Origin: Chelydra serpentina
Lineage: Eukaryota; Chordata; Testudines; Chelydridae
Length of the DNA stretch: 64,000 nucleotides
Direction: 5' to 3'
Assembly: GCA_037349315.1 (NCBI GenBank)
Contig: JBAIAC010000035.1
Span: 7,268,501-7,332,500, forward strand
The notes beneath the pieces are model-generated. The model did not search any database. It was given only the letters and a program-made list of their open reading frames with translations, and had not been told where the DNA came from. Within the stretch, counting starts at the first letter, position 1. Each line of letters opens with the position of its first letter. Both the position numbers and the translations under genes were made by a program. Below, one piece after another: positions 1 to 11,660 of this stretch.

Positions 1-2052
1 GGTTAGTGCTTGATAATAAGCATGCTTCTGATTTCTGAAGTCACTACTGTATAAGCTGATTACAGCTGATGTAGTTGGCTAAAATCCAGTCTCATTTCTC
101 ACAGTATCTTCCTTCCACTGACAAGTGGAGCTGGAATGTTCTAAAGGAAAAAAACCCTTTGAAACAGAGCTGAGAAGTCTCATGTATTAGTCATGTGACA
201 TGAGTCATGTCTCATATATTAGTCATGTGACAGGGACAGTCTCACAGAACCTTTCATTTTTCCCAGGAGAGCAAGAATTGGTTTTTGTCCCCTCAAGGTG
301 ACTTCCCAGCAGCGCTCTTTGCCTCTTTCCAGCTGCAACAGAAGAACCAGTCAGGACAGTGATAGAGCGTGACAACTTCTTCAAAGGATTTCTCTGAAGG
401 ATAAATAATTTCTAAATGTGCATGGCCTGGGTGGATAGGGTCTTCTACCCCCGAGGGATCAAATTCTCCTACCAGATTAATACTTTGAGGTCTCTGGGAG
501 ATTTCTTTGTCAGACACCAATGGAAGTGCTGCTTTTGGAACACATGTTCACACCCCCGTTTAGCACATGTAACACTGAATAATAGGAAATAAACTATCAT
601 TTTCTGAATAAAATAATTTGGCAAAAAACCAACAACCTCAAAACAAAAGCTTGTTGTTTTAGAACTGGCTTTTTCTGTAATAAATCATGTTGCTTGATAG
701 CTAGGTACAGTTTGCTTATTGATGGCCTTTAAAAAACAAACAAATACACAACCTTTTCCCCGTCTGAAATAAGGTCTACTGTAGCATGATCTCCAACAGA
801 TGGCATTGCTGAGACTAAAACACGAGACAGGGCTGTTGGAACTTTGCTTGTGTAGAATGACTGAAAACACAGTATATAGTTGCTGGAATTGTACTTCTGC
901 AACATAGTTATAACTGTCTGTTATAAAATTATATTCTAAAAAAAAACTGCTGGGAAACTTGGGAAGGCTTTTCTGCTACATTTGGGGAGAGTGCTGGAAA
1001 GTTAGATACCATGAGAGTGATATAACACGCAAGTCAAGTGCAAGGGATCATCCATTCCAGATATGGTTTAGTTTACTCCTGGGCAGCTGATGTGTAGTCA
1101 GTGCCCAAAAGCCTATTCAAAGGCTATAATAAAGTGAGCCTTGTTACTGTAGCTGATTGATTTTGCTCAAGATTCTGTTCTCCAGATGCTATTATATATA
1201 TGTACTAGGTCTGTTTCTTATATTCCCCAAAACTCCTGTATAAAGGATAATATAGGAAATTAGATTTTTTTTAATGTCTTCTGCATTGCAAAAACTGGTA
1301 ATATCTTTAACTGGATGAGGCCCTTAGGGACTAAAGCTGTACAATAAATAAATAAATAGTCAAAACTTTGCTCGGCGCTGTCAAAACCAGCAAATTGTTC
1401 TGGCATTCTCAGAGCACTACGTCTTTCACGATGGCAGAGATGGTTTTTCTCATCCACTGACTTCTGCTATGCACTGGGAGCATCATAGGAGGCTCAAGCT
1501 TTTAAGGGAAGACACGTTCAGTGAGGTTGCAGGCAGACCTGGCGGTTGCTGGGAGAGGTTGAAAGTGACCGATATTGAAGAGCCACAGCATTCAGGGGGC
1601 CACAGAACAGCACCACTTTGGAAATGGAGGCTGTGGGCATTCAGAGCTGTTCAAAGCACACACCCGCGTGTGTTTAAATAGGCTTTTGAACGAAGAAGGG
1701 ACAAGGGCACTTGTTCTCTTAGGCTCGAATCTTAGTCCCCTTGAAAGCAATGCTAAAATACATTTACTTCCAAGGAACCAGGATCTGGCCTGTGAAGGAG
1801 CATGATAATGGTCATGAGTGGCATTATGAAATGGCTCACGGGGTTGGCAGTAGGATGTGTTGGGCCTTTCTCCCATAGGCCTCCACTTAAATACCAGAAG
1901 ATGTGCAAGTCTTGGTCCACCTCAGAGTGTACAGATGTCGAAGTCTCTGGCAGCACCATCACCATTTGCTCCTTCATGGCAGTCTCGGTGCGCAGGGCAA
2001 GGATTGGTTGGGTGTTGAGACTGAACTTTGCATGCCTAGAGCTGATTGAGGC
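1..2052. other. Intronic sequence, little recognisable
   Basis: No repeat family was confidently recognised. A short direct repeat built on 'attagtcatgtgac' lies at 186-232. A frame on the - strand from about 293 to 550 reads as a protein-like peptide of about 80 residues but matches nothing I know and has no clear splice context. A MIR-like tail may lie near 1295-1355. Confidence 0.4.
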
Positions 2053-2456
2053 TAGAGCTGTGAAAATAATGGGTTTGTTGGTTCGCTGGAAAGTCTGAAA
2101 AATCAGAAAAAAATCATTTTGTTTCTGGTCAAACCAAAAATGAAAATTTCCAAAATGTTTGGCCAATCAAAAAAAGTTGAAAAAAATTGTTTCGGGTCAA
2201 ACAAATAGTTTGTTTCGCTACTGAGCTCTCTCTGTTTTTTGTTTTTTTTTTAAGAACAAATTAATTAAATTAAAGGAAACTTCGAAAATCAAAATGTTGA
2301 AACAATGTTTTGAGGTTTTTTTCAGAGTATTTTTAGGGGTTTCCCCCCCCCCCCCCAATTGAAACAATTCAGCAAAATTGGAATAAATTCACCAAATGTT
2401 TCAGGTCAAACTGAGTGCATATTTCACACACACAAAAGAGTTTTCAACCAGCCCTA
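2053..2456. mobile_element. AT-rich hAT-type nonautonomous element
   Basis: The element begins tagagctg and ends cagcccta, so its ends are imperfect inverted repeats. It is flanked by attgaggc and gttgagac, an 8-bp target duplication with two mismatches. The interior is rich in 'aaaatttc' and 'tttcaacc' type words and holds a C run at 2343-2356. It has no coding capacity. Confidence 0.55.
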
Positions 2457-2966
2457 GTTGAGACGCACCGGAACACAGAGAGCATTCACTGTTGTTGTGC
2501 GTGTTTCACCTCCTGTGGGTTGGATTGTCACACTGCACCTTTCAGGAGCAATAAATTCATTTAGAAAACGTCAGTGGAGGAGAGAGGAGTCAAATATGTG
2601 TTTATATATTTCATAATGCTAACTAATATAAAGCAGAACTGCGCTTGTTACATGTAAGTCTCTTAGAGCCATGAGACTAAAATGGATGGAACATTTGTAT
2701 ACCAGCTGAAAAGTATTAGAAATAGTTGATTGACATTGGAAATTGAAATAGATTGGGGGCACAGGGGGAGAAGAGAATGATGATGACTTTTTAAAGAGCT
2801 AGCTCTAAAATTGCTTTAAAAATTACTTAATGGCTTACTGAGACAAAAATCTGGAGAAATGATTGTACATAAATTCCAGGCCACTAGTGTAAGGAGAAAT
2901 CTTATAGTGATGGGAATGGGAATATGAAAGATTTCAAAGAAGAGAAGGGGAGCAGGAGTGCCAGGG

Positions 2967-3325
2967 CAGGGCCCGTGCAAGGAAGTTTCGCGCCCTAGGC
3001 GAAACTTCCTTGCACCAGCCCTGCGCTCCCCCCTCACCCCCCCGCCCGCTAACCCCCCCAACCCCCCCCCCCAGTCCCCCGCCCGCGGCGACAGGCGGCT
3101 TGGTCCCCCGCCCGCGGTGACAGGAGGCTCGGCAGCCCGCCCACCCACCTGCGGCGGCCCCCTCACACACCCCCCGTGGCGGCCAGCCCCCCCGCCCGCG
3201 GCAGCTCACCTCTGCCGGTGGCAGCAGCTCCTCGGCGGTGTTTTGGCGGCCACTGAATCGTCACCGGGAGTCGCTGCCCCCCAAATCCTGGCGCCCTAGT
3301 TCGCCTAGTGGGAGCACCGGCCCTG
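2967..3325. mobile_element. GC-rich foldback-ended transposon remnant
   Basis: The termini are cagggcccgtgc and gcaccggccctg, a near-perfect inverted pair. An internal palindrome around 2983-3010 pairs 'aggaagtttcgc' with 'gcgaaacttcct'. The bases gccaggg occur on both sides, suggesting a damaged target duplication. The interior is C-rich, with CpGs and long C runs. A second copy lies at 14504-14817. Confidence 0.6.
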
Positions 3326-3382
3326 GCCAGGGGTTGTGAAATATGGCAACTTCTTTAGTAGAGAGATTAAAATACTCCAAAC

Positions 3383-3697
3383 CAGTGGTGGGCAACCTGT
3401 GGCTCGCGGGCCATATGCAGCCCGTCAGGGTAATTCACTGGCAGGCCATGAGACAGTGTTTACATTGACTGTCCACAGGCATGGCCGCCTGTAGCTCCCA
3501 GTGGCCGCGGTTCACCGTTCCCGGAAAGCGGCGGCCAGCACGTCCTTGCAGCTTCCTGCAGCTCCTATTGGCCAGGAATGGTGAACTGCGGCCACTGGGA
3601 GCTGCGGGCGGCCGTGCCTGCAGACGGTCAATGTAAACAAACTGTCTCACGGCCCGCCAGCGGATTACCCTGACGGGCCACAGGTTGCCCACCCCTG
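3383..3697. mobile_element. hAT-type MITE with perfect 8-bp target duplication
   Basis: The element runs from cagtggtgggcaacctg to caggttgcccacccctg, which are inverted repeats. It is flanked by ctccaaac at 3375-3382 and again at 3698-3705. The arms continue inward (tttacattgac with gtcaatgtaaa, and the 'gcggccactgggagct' region), so the whole 315 bp can fold on itself. This fits a hAT-mobilised nonautonomous element with no gene. Confidence 0.85.
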
Positions 3698-3705
3698 CTC
3701 CAAAC

Positions 3706-5160
3706 AATAGTGTTTCAGAGATATTGAATTCCAGGAAAGGTTTTCTTTTGTTTTATTTAATCGAATTAGAGAACGTCTTGGGTTTCAAAGAGTCACTTTA
3801 GAGCACATATTACTTTAATATAAAATCCAATCCCCTCACTCCTCCTCCTCACCGAGGAAAGGTGGTGAAAATGACCAGCCTCGCTGTCTTTTTTCAGACT
3901 TTCAAAGCAGTGTGTTTAGGACTCCAGTATCTGACTTGCCAAAGGGGAGGAGATAGATTGGCTCTTTGAACATGTGGTCGGTCTTACGTGCGGCTCACGC
4001 TGCGTTTTGCAAGAGTACATCTGACTGTGTACTTTTTTTACAGTAGGAAAATTTGCTTTGCTAAGAGAAAAATGAGCTATTTGAAAAGTTTCACTGCATT
4101 GTCTTGCTCTTTGATATTGTATGCAAAATTCTTACAGATTTAACTTTAATGTTCCTTGGGGCTGCAAAGCTTTGGGTTTTTTATAAATACATATTGCTGC
4201 CAAAGCAGACAAATAGCTTCAGTGCTAATAAAGGCATGGAAATTAAGCCCTTTTTCCTTGAGCCATGAATGTTTTTGGTTTACATTTGTTACCATTGCAT
4301 TTAAACACTCTATTCAATAAAATTGGGTGTAAGGGAGTGCCATTCTTTGCCCACAAAATTGTGTCAGGAAGTGATTTTGTTGTACCTTGGTTTCATCCTG
4401 GAAGCAATGGCTGGAGCACTTCTGAAAAGGTTTAAATGGTTATAACATTGTCCATTCTAGAGATGAGCCCAAACTGGAAAACCTAGATCCACTTCCCCTG
4501 CCGCCTTCAGATTTTGAGAGGTTCAGATTCAAATCCAGACTCAGTCTTGGTCCCTTTTCTAATCCTTACGCGTATGTATCACATCTGCTACCTGCGCTAA
4601 AGGAGTAGCAGGGGCTCATAAGTTACCCACCGTTGTTTATCGGATGAAGAATTTGTTTGAGCAAAGGGGGCATAGTTATGACCACACATAGCCCTGGGGA
4701 TGTAAGCTGTGGCCTCTATGCTATAAACTCTTAGCTATGTGAGTAGTTCCATTAAGTTCACTTAGACGTGTGTACAGCTACTCACGTGTGTCAGCATTTG
4801 CAGAGTAGGGGCCAATATCATTAACTCCTAAAGAACTTCATTGGTGCTTGTGTGAAATTCTGGTTTCATCTAGGCCTAGGAGGGGGTATCCGTGCTTGTC
4901 AGTTACTATATGAATAGTGAGTTGAATGAAAACTCTTAAGACCACCAGTTTGTTGGTTGTTTAGTTGTTTTTCTTGTCCGTGCTCTCTAACCAGAGTCAG
5001 GAGTGAGGCTGGAGAGGCTAAAAGTGTCAACAGTGAGCTAGAGATTAGAGTAAAATGTGAGGGACAAGAATATTTTGCAACAAAGAATATTTTTGATAAA
5101 AGCCAGCCTTTTATTTTCTCGTTCCCTTTCATTTCCTTCCTTTTTCCAGCATACACAACT
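3706..5160. other. Intronic sequence with one possible old repeat
   Basis: Mostly AT-rich unique-looking sequence. A stretch at 4455-4545 ('gagatgagcccaaact...') resembles one near 23408 ('gagatgggctcaaacc...'), so both may be fragments of one old interspersed repeat. No open frame here has any recognisable protein feature. Confidence 0.4.
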
Positions 5161-5168
5161 CTTTGCAG

Positions 5169-5675
5169 CAGTGGTCTAGCCAGGTTTAGAGCACAGGGGG
5201 AGCGGAGCTAAAAAAAGGTGCCGGGACCAAAAAGTGTCAGGAGCAAAAAAAGGCGCCGGGAGCAAAACAAAATGCTCCGCTTTGGCTGCACCATAGGAGC
5301 AAAAGGCGTTGGGAGCAAAAAAAGGTGCTGGGAGCAAAAAAAAATGCTCCGCGCTGGCTGCAGCACAGGAGCAAAAGGCGTCGGGAGCACAAAAAAGGCG
5401 CCGCTTCTGCTCAGTGGGGGAGCGGCCGCTCCCCCTGCCATAGGCACTGACTCTGTGGGTGCTCCGGGGCTGGAGCACCCACGGGGAAAAATTGGTGGGT
5501 GCTCAGCACCCACCGGCAGCTCCCCGCCAGCCCTGCGCACGTTACCGGAGCACTTACCTTCGACCCCCGATGCCGGCCGACGTTGCGGGGCCCCGCCCCC
5601 GACGCCGGCCGACGTTGCGGGGCCGACAGAAGTCAGCTCCTATGCCCCCTGCTTCCCCCCCTGGCTACGCTACTG
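5169..5675. mobile_element. hAT-type element with 8-bp target duplication and internal tandem repeat
   Basis: The right end, ggctacgctactg, is exactly the right end of the element at 50174-50484. The left end, cagtggtctagcc, is a mutated match. The flanks are ctttgcag (5161-5168) and ctttgtag (5676-5683), an 8-bp duplication with one change. Inside, a unit of about 72 bp containing atgctccgc (5272 and 5344) and repeated 'gggagcaaaa' words is tandemly duplicated. The right half is CpG-rich. Open frames across it are by-products. Confidence 0.8.
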
Positions 5676-5683
5676 CTTTGTAG

Positions 5684-6716
5684 CCCTCTTTCCTCTGTTT
5701 CAACTGCCCAAAATCAATACAAAAGATGCACTGGTGTTTCTAACATGAAAACAGTGCATGTGAGAAGACACTTGTGCACATGTAGAGAGAAGCAGAATCA
5801 TATTACTTTTTAAATACACCTGTGGCTACTTCTGCCAGATGAAGTAACCAGACTGGGTGAGGCAGGCACATGTCATGAGACACTTTCTGCACAAGTGGGA
5901 AAAGCAGCTCTCCAGGGTGGCAGCAGGAGTAGCCCCTGCTCACTAGCATTGATTTAATTGTCGGCAGAAGCTTTTCCCTCTTGCTCAGCAGCGTGAACGT
6001 TTCTGTGCGCTGGACAGAGGCTGCTCTGCCTCAAACAGAGCAAACCTGAGCACTTGGCATGCATGCGCTCCCTTCAAGTGTTCAGTTTTAATTATTCTGA
6101 TCATAATTCATAGCACGCTCGCAAATGTCCTGTTGTTAGACTTTAAAAGTCTGGGAAATAGGAGATTTCCCTATTACAGTTCATTCCTGCTGAGGAGTGG
6201 GGCGAGACAGCCCTTTCCCCCTTGGTTTAGAATGATCACGTTTTGGGATTAATGCAACGAGAATCTGCAGCTCCTCAGATCCACTAGCCAAACTCTCCCT
6301 GCATAAGGGAGGCACAGCACCTTTAGAAGCTGCTGCAGTCCTAGCCAGAAGCAACCACACTGCACAATTGCACCACAGTCTGTGGGACGGCACTCCTCCT
6401 CTTCTACCCAAAGTTACCGCTACGCCACACAAATGCCCAGGGGCTTTTATTGTTGAAAATGAATTCCTTTAGACATAAAAAACAGCATATTGGGTGTATA
6501 GAAAGAGTCATGAAGGAAGGAATCCCAGAGTATTTTGAAGTTTCTGATGTGAATGATTTTTCTCTCTCCATCCCCCCACCCCAGGGGGTTTTGTCCAGTT
6601 CTTGCCCATTGGCAGGTTGAGCTACTCTGTAGTCTTTGGCTAGGAGGACGGAGGAGTGACCTAAGGGCCTCTCAGTGCCAACTGGCAAAGGGCTCCCACT
6701 CATCTGAGGCCTGACA
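5684..6716. other. Intronic sequence, nothing recognised
   Basis: Mixed-composition sequence with no recognised repeat, RNA or coding feature. Confidence 0.4.
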
Positions 6717-6724
6717 TACTCACT

Positions 6725-6848
6725 TAGGGTGACCAGACAGTAAGTGTGAAAAATCGGGACAGGGCGTGGGGGGTAATAGGAGCCTATATAAGATAAAGAC
6801 CCAAAAATCGGGACTGTCCCTATAAAATCGGGACATCTGGTCACCCTA
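6725..6848. mobile_element. Short hAT-type MITE, 'tagggtgaccaga' family, copy 1
   Basis: This 124-bp element starts tagggtgaccagaca and ends tctggtcacccta. It is flanked by tactcact at 6717-6724 and 6849-6856, a perfect 8-bp duplication. The interior has repeated 'aaaaatcgggac' words pairing with 'gtccctataaaat'. It has no coding capacity. Confidence 0.88.
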
Positions 6849-6856
6849 TACTCACT

Positions 6857-7670
6857 ATACCTGACACATTGCTGTTACTGTATTTATATGCAAAGAGCAT
6901 CGTGTGACTTATCAAATGAAAGCTGGTGACACGCTGGTCACTAATACCATTGGGTGATGTATGGACGGATGATATGTAAAGAGTTATGCATGTGTGCTGG
7001 AAATATGTTCCTGAAATACATTTTGGGGGCAGACTTGGTAAACACATTTGTCCTAGGCAAAGGAAGGTTGGTTTGCCTGTGTCTGGAATCAAAGGGATGC
7101 CAGAGACAATGGGCAGTTCATTTGCATCTGAGGTAAACCGCAAGTAGCAGGAGGATGAGGAAACAGCATACCAGCGAACACTCGCAGTCTGAACCCAAGG
7201 GGGTCATCTGACTCTTGAGGCAAAGACAATGCACTTTGGAGAGTATAAGGAGAAGCAATAGGGCATCTTGTTATCTGACTTTGAGGGACCACAGAGGTCA
7301 GTGACCTTTGCATCCATGAATGGTGGATCCCCAACTGTGGGGGTCTCGGACACTCAAAAGTAACTGAAAGTGAGAGAACTTAGACAAACAAGGAGCCTGC
7401 TAAGGTTATATTCAATGTTTTGAAGCATATATTGTACTTCTGTTTTATTTGTAGGCATTTTATGTATCTATTATCTCTGTTTAGCAGCAGTTAATCTCTA
7501 TTATTTATTAATAAATGTATTCTTGTTTTAGTATAAATCTATCTCAGTGCTGTTATGTTACAGGGAGGTGAGCAACCTCAGATGAGCCTGCAGGCTGGTG
7601 TTTATTCTGTCCCTTTGGAGTCAGCGGACTTGGTATTTCTGTAGACATCCAGTGACGGGCTGGAGGGAAC
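6857..7670. other. Intronic sequence, nothing recognised
   Basis: No repeat or gene was recognised between the MITE at 6725 and the foldback element at 7681. Confidence 0.35.
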
Positions 7671-7680
7671 GACAAAGGGT

Positions 7681-7875
7681 CCTGTGGCACCTTATAGACT
7701 AACAGAGGTATTGGAGCATAAGCTTTTGTGGGTGAAGCATTTCCACTGCTTGCATCCAACGAAGTGGGTATTCACCCAGGAAAGCTTATGCTCCAATACC
7801 TCTGTTAGTCTATAAGGTGCCACAGGACTCTGTCGCTTCTACAGATCCAGACTAACACGGCTACCCCCCTGATAC
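7681..7875. mobile_element. Foldback repeat with 54-bp inverted arms
   Basis: Bases 7681-7734 and 7773-7826 are inverted copies of each other, nearly perfect over 54 bp, separated by 38 bp. The arm carries the 'ggtgccacagg' and 'gactaacag' words of a very common turtle repeat. The tail at 7827-7875 continues with 'cagactaacacggctac'. It resembles a SINE-like retroposon inserted or copied in inverted orientation. A single-arm relative lies at 22984-23076. Confidence 0.7.
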
Positions 7876-7879
7876 TTGG

Positions 7880-8964
7880 GACTGGAGGGAGACACTTTTG
7901 GAGAGTTTGTGAACTGAAGTTTCACCGGCAAGGCAAGGCAAGGACTGGTGATCCTTTGCTGGCTGGCTAACAGGCTGAAATGTCAGAGAGCTGACACACT
8001 GTTTAGCAGCTGGAAATCTCTTTCACTGAGGCAGAGGTGTAACAAGGTGGTGTATAGTTCTGGATGCCCCAAAAAAGCATCACAGGAGGGTGGTGTTCAG
8101 TTTGCTCCCTCTATCCCTCATCGCCCTTTTCCCCCTGCCCTTTGAACAGCTCATTCCCCCAGGCTATGTAAGCGATGAGGATTTGGCCTTGTGTGTTTGG
8201 CTATTATTGATAGGCCTTGCAGTTCCAAGCACCTTCTCAGACTGAACTAACGATGGGTACTCCAATAGTACAGGCCCACTGCCCCTGGGCTCAGTTGCGG
8301 TGCTTTAAAGCATTAAGTAAATTGCAGTGGGAAGGATGCTCAGTTGGGCTATTTATAAATCACTGGGTATTTTTTCTTCCAGTGTGGGGTTTTTTTTTGG
8401 TTTTGTTTTGTTTTGTTTGAACTGGCTCTTTACAGAACAATTATTTGGTGATTGCCCAGTGTGTACATCTATGGGTTTGGAAGTTTGGAACCACAGAAGG
8501 TTTTTTGGTTTCTATTTTAACTGAGTCATAAAAATCTGCTGGGGGCTTTAACTCAGCGTGTGTTTCTAGCACTGCTGTTCTGCAGCTGTATGGTTATTGA
8601 AATGTTTTATTGTTTCAATAACGTTTCAAAGGAAAGTGATGCCCAATTTGAAGGGATATATTGAATTCTCTTCCTGTAGATTGATGATTAAAACATGGGA
8701 TTAAAAACTATGCAGGTGCTCAGACTGCATTTCAAAATTTACAGGGCCAAAAGTGCAGAGTCTAGACTGCCAGTTCCCTTGGACAAGAGCCTGGAAAGAA
8801 GCCAGTGTGGCTGTCGCGTATCAAAACCTTATTTTCGAGAGTAAGTCACTGAGGATACTTGCTGTCACAGTTCAGGGAAGTTGTACATGTATTTCCCCAC
8901 TCGTAGTCCACCAAGGGCACCCACTGTAATCTCTGCGCTCCTCAGCAGTTTCCTCTTTTGGGCA
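7880..8964. other. Intronic sequence, nothing recognised
   Basis: AT-rich with a T/G run near 8385-8418. No repeat family or coding feature recognised. Confidence 0.35.
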
Positions 8965-9087
8965 TAGGGTGACCAGACAGCAAGTGTAAAAAATCGGGAC
9001 GGGGGTGGAGGGTAATAAGAGCCTATCTAAGAAAAAGACCCCAAAATCAGGACTGTCCCTATAAAATCGGGACATCTGGTCACCTTA
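8965..9087. mobile_element. Short hAT-type MITE, 'tagggtgaccaga' family, copy 2
   Basis: Same 5' end and interior as the element at 6725. Its 3' end, ggtcacctta, has one change. The flanks tttgggca and cgtgggca match at six of eight bases, suggesting an older insertion. Confidence 0.8.
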
Positions 9088-9360
9088 CGTGGGCAAAGAC
9101 CTGGGACACTCTCCCTCCAGACCAGGGTATTTCAAAACTACCTAGTTCCCTGCCTATGCTGTCAATTCCCCAGCAAGTCAGACTATCTAAGCAGGCCTCC
9201 TCTGCCTTCTCCTCAGAAGCTATTAACCACATTTATTCTTCAGGTGATCACATTTAAAACAATAGCCCACGTGCACGTCACCAATAGATTTACCAGAGAT
9301 CACTTGAACTTCAGCAAGGGCTCTTTTTTTTTTTTTTAAATCACAAATTGATAACAGCCG

Positions 9361-10035
9361 TGTAGCGGGGTGGATACCCGGCTCCTGCCCTGAGGGGCTG
9401 GAAACAGCCCTGGGAGAGGGCTGAGGCTGAGGAGCTGGGCTGATTGGCAAGGCAGCCACAGCTGTGGCCAGTTAATCAGGGCCCAGCTGGCCCTTATAAG
9501 AGGGCAGTGGGCCTGGAGCAGACACTGTCTCTCTGTCTTTAAAGGGAGAAGGGGTTGGCTGCAGGGACCTGAGCAGGTACCTAGGGTGAAGCAGGGCTGG
9601 GGAAGGCCAGAGGAGCTGGGAAGCTCTGGCCTGAGAAAACCCCAGGCTGTGGCCTAGGGTTAGGCCCATCTAGGTACTGGGGTTGCGGGGGCAACCCACG
9701 GGTAGGCCGAGGCAGCAGGTCCAAACCTCCTTTGCCTGTGATGAGGGGCTTATGCTGCAGTCTGCCCCAGGGCGTGGGGGCTAGCTGGAGACTGGCAGTA
9801 GCCTATGACTGAGGTGAGGTGGGGATAGTGGGTTGGGGTCCCCTGGGGAGAGGAGACTCAGATCTATGGGGTACTGCCAGGGGGCAGCACCCCAGTTAAA
9901 GGGGCTGGGAAGGACTTGTGGGCCCGAGTGGTCAGGCGGATCACCGGCCTGCAGAGGGCGCTCCAGAGGCTGGATGAGCTAATTCCCAGAAGAAACCAGC
10001 AGGAGGCGCCGCCGGGTGAGTCCAACCCTGTCACA
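9361..10035 (+). mobile_element. Probable solo LTR (675 bp)
   Basis: The stretch begins TG (tgtagcggggtgg) and ends CA (caaccctgtcaca). Its ends form a short imperfect inverted repeat, and it is flanked by agccg (9356-9360) and agctg (10036-10040), a 5-bp duplication with one mismatch. A TATA-like ccttataagagg lies at about 9492-9503, followed by a G-rich transcribed-like region. These are LTR features of an endogenous retrovirus or Gypsy-like element. No internal gag or pol sequence adjoins it, which fits loss by LTR-LTR recombination. An unrelated GC-rich repeat is possible. Confidence 0.55.
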
Positions 10036-10040
10036 AGCTG

Positions 10041-11660
10041 TTAGGTCAGAACAAGCACCCCTGTGAATTTGAGAGTTACTCCTTTAGACAGTTTGGGTCT
10101 TTGATCTGTAGAGACCGTGAATAGGTAACTGGCCAGACAATGGTCCCCTCCTCAGAGCGAAGCTTCAAAAGGTGCCAGATCTTTGCATAACCGGAGGTGC
10201 TAATTTGCATTTACCTCCTCCCTGGTATTTCCTAGGGACCCACTTAACTTTGTTTGTCTGACACACTGTTTTAAAATAGTCAGTTGGACGCTCATAACAC
10301 TTCCCAAGGTTTACATTGGCCACACTCCCTTAGAGAGAGTTATGTACAATCCCACAATACTACATACACTTTGCCAGAGATACTTGAACTTAATTCAGTA
10401 GGATTTTATTTAATTCAATAGGGTTTGTGCAGGAAATTGGCATCTCTGTCACACTTGCGTAAGAAAGACATTGCAAAATTGGGTTCTGAAGTGTGTAGGA
10501 AAACTGTGCAGTCCACTCACCAGAGTAGTGGTCTGTAAATGTGTTGGGAATACCAGGTAAACTAGTTAGCCCACACAAGTCCTCTATGAGATCTTTTCAT
10601 AAAGAGCACCTATCACATCGGATTATAAACAAGAGTAGAATTAATTTCAGTTTGTGGAGAGCAATAAACTCCCCTCTCCCCGCAGTAACAATTGGGGGGC
10701 GGGTGTCATAGAAGAATCCAAGAATGCATGCACATGTCGCCCAGTGAACGTGTGATGATTTGTCATGCACATTCTGTGTGATTGGCATAGCACACTGGGC
10801 AGAATCTGGAATTTGGTTCATGTTACTCATTGGGTTTTATGACCCATAGTGTACAGAATGTGATTGATTGGCAAGACATCCTGGCAGAATTTAAAATGTT
10901 CTACATGTCACCCTGTGGGTTTTCTGACTCATCAGACATGCTGATTGATTAGCACAGCACACAGGCAGGGACCAGAATTTCTCTTTGAAGTCACTTCTGG
11001 CAAACGTTGCACGCGTTCCATTGAACAAACATGTAGAAGGACCTTGTTGTTTTGCTGCTGCTGCTTCTCTTTATTGTACTAATAGAGTCCCCGTTTCATG
11101 TCTCTGAAAAGGGTTGTTGATTGCTGACAGTACGGCAAGGTTTGTGTTGTTGTGTTGTGTTCCCTAGTGAGATCGGAATGTGCACTTTGACGTGAGAACA
11201 GGCTTGGTTCTCGCCATTCTGCTTTTCCGTCATGTGGTGGTTTTGTGTTCTCTCATGAAAGCAAGAATTAGCACATGCAGACTTGAGGAAAAACTGAAAC
11301 TTGAAGCAAGCAGAATAATAGCTGGTGCTTTTGTAGCATTGATGATGTCTTCTCTTCCACTCAATGGCATATAACTGAGACAGAGATCAGGATAAATAGT
11401 AGCACTAAAAGGAAAATAGGTATGTGCTGTCCAAATACTAGATGTTCTGCTTACTCCTAGTGTCTAAAATGGTAATTAACAGTAATAATGAGAACTTGGA
11501 GCTGAGCCAGCACCCTAGATCCAAACACTCCTCCCTAAGTTTGGGACAGGTTGGATTTACATCTGAACTGTGCTGCTCAGACCCACTTCTAGTATTAATA
11601 CAATTATGCTTGCAGTTCTTAGTGTGTCACTAGAAACTAAATGTATCCATTTCATATCGT
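10041..11660. other. Intronic sequence with a degenerate tandem region
   Basis: At about 10768-11000 three diverged units of roughly 85 bp follow each other, each with a 'tgattgg/tagca...ca..c.ggcaga' core and a 'gggttttatgac' or 'gggttttctgac' segment in the first two. The rest shows no recognised family or gene. Confidence 0.4.

Noticed and set aside
3435..3707. 90-codon open frame, - strand
   Set aside because: It lies inside the inverted-repeat MITE at 3383-3697.
5218..5748. 176-codon open frame, + strand
   Set aside because: It runs through the hAT-type element at 5169-5675, with its tandem repeat and CpG-rich half. Composition explains the lack of stops and no protein family is visible.
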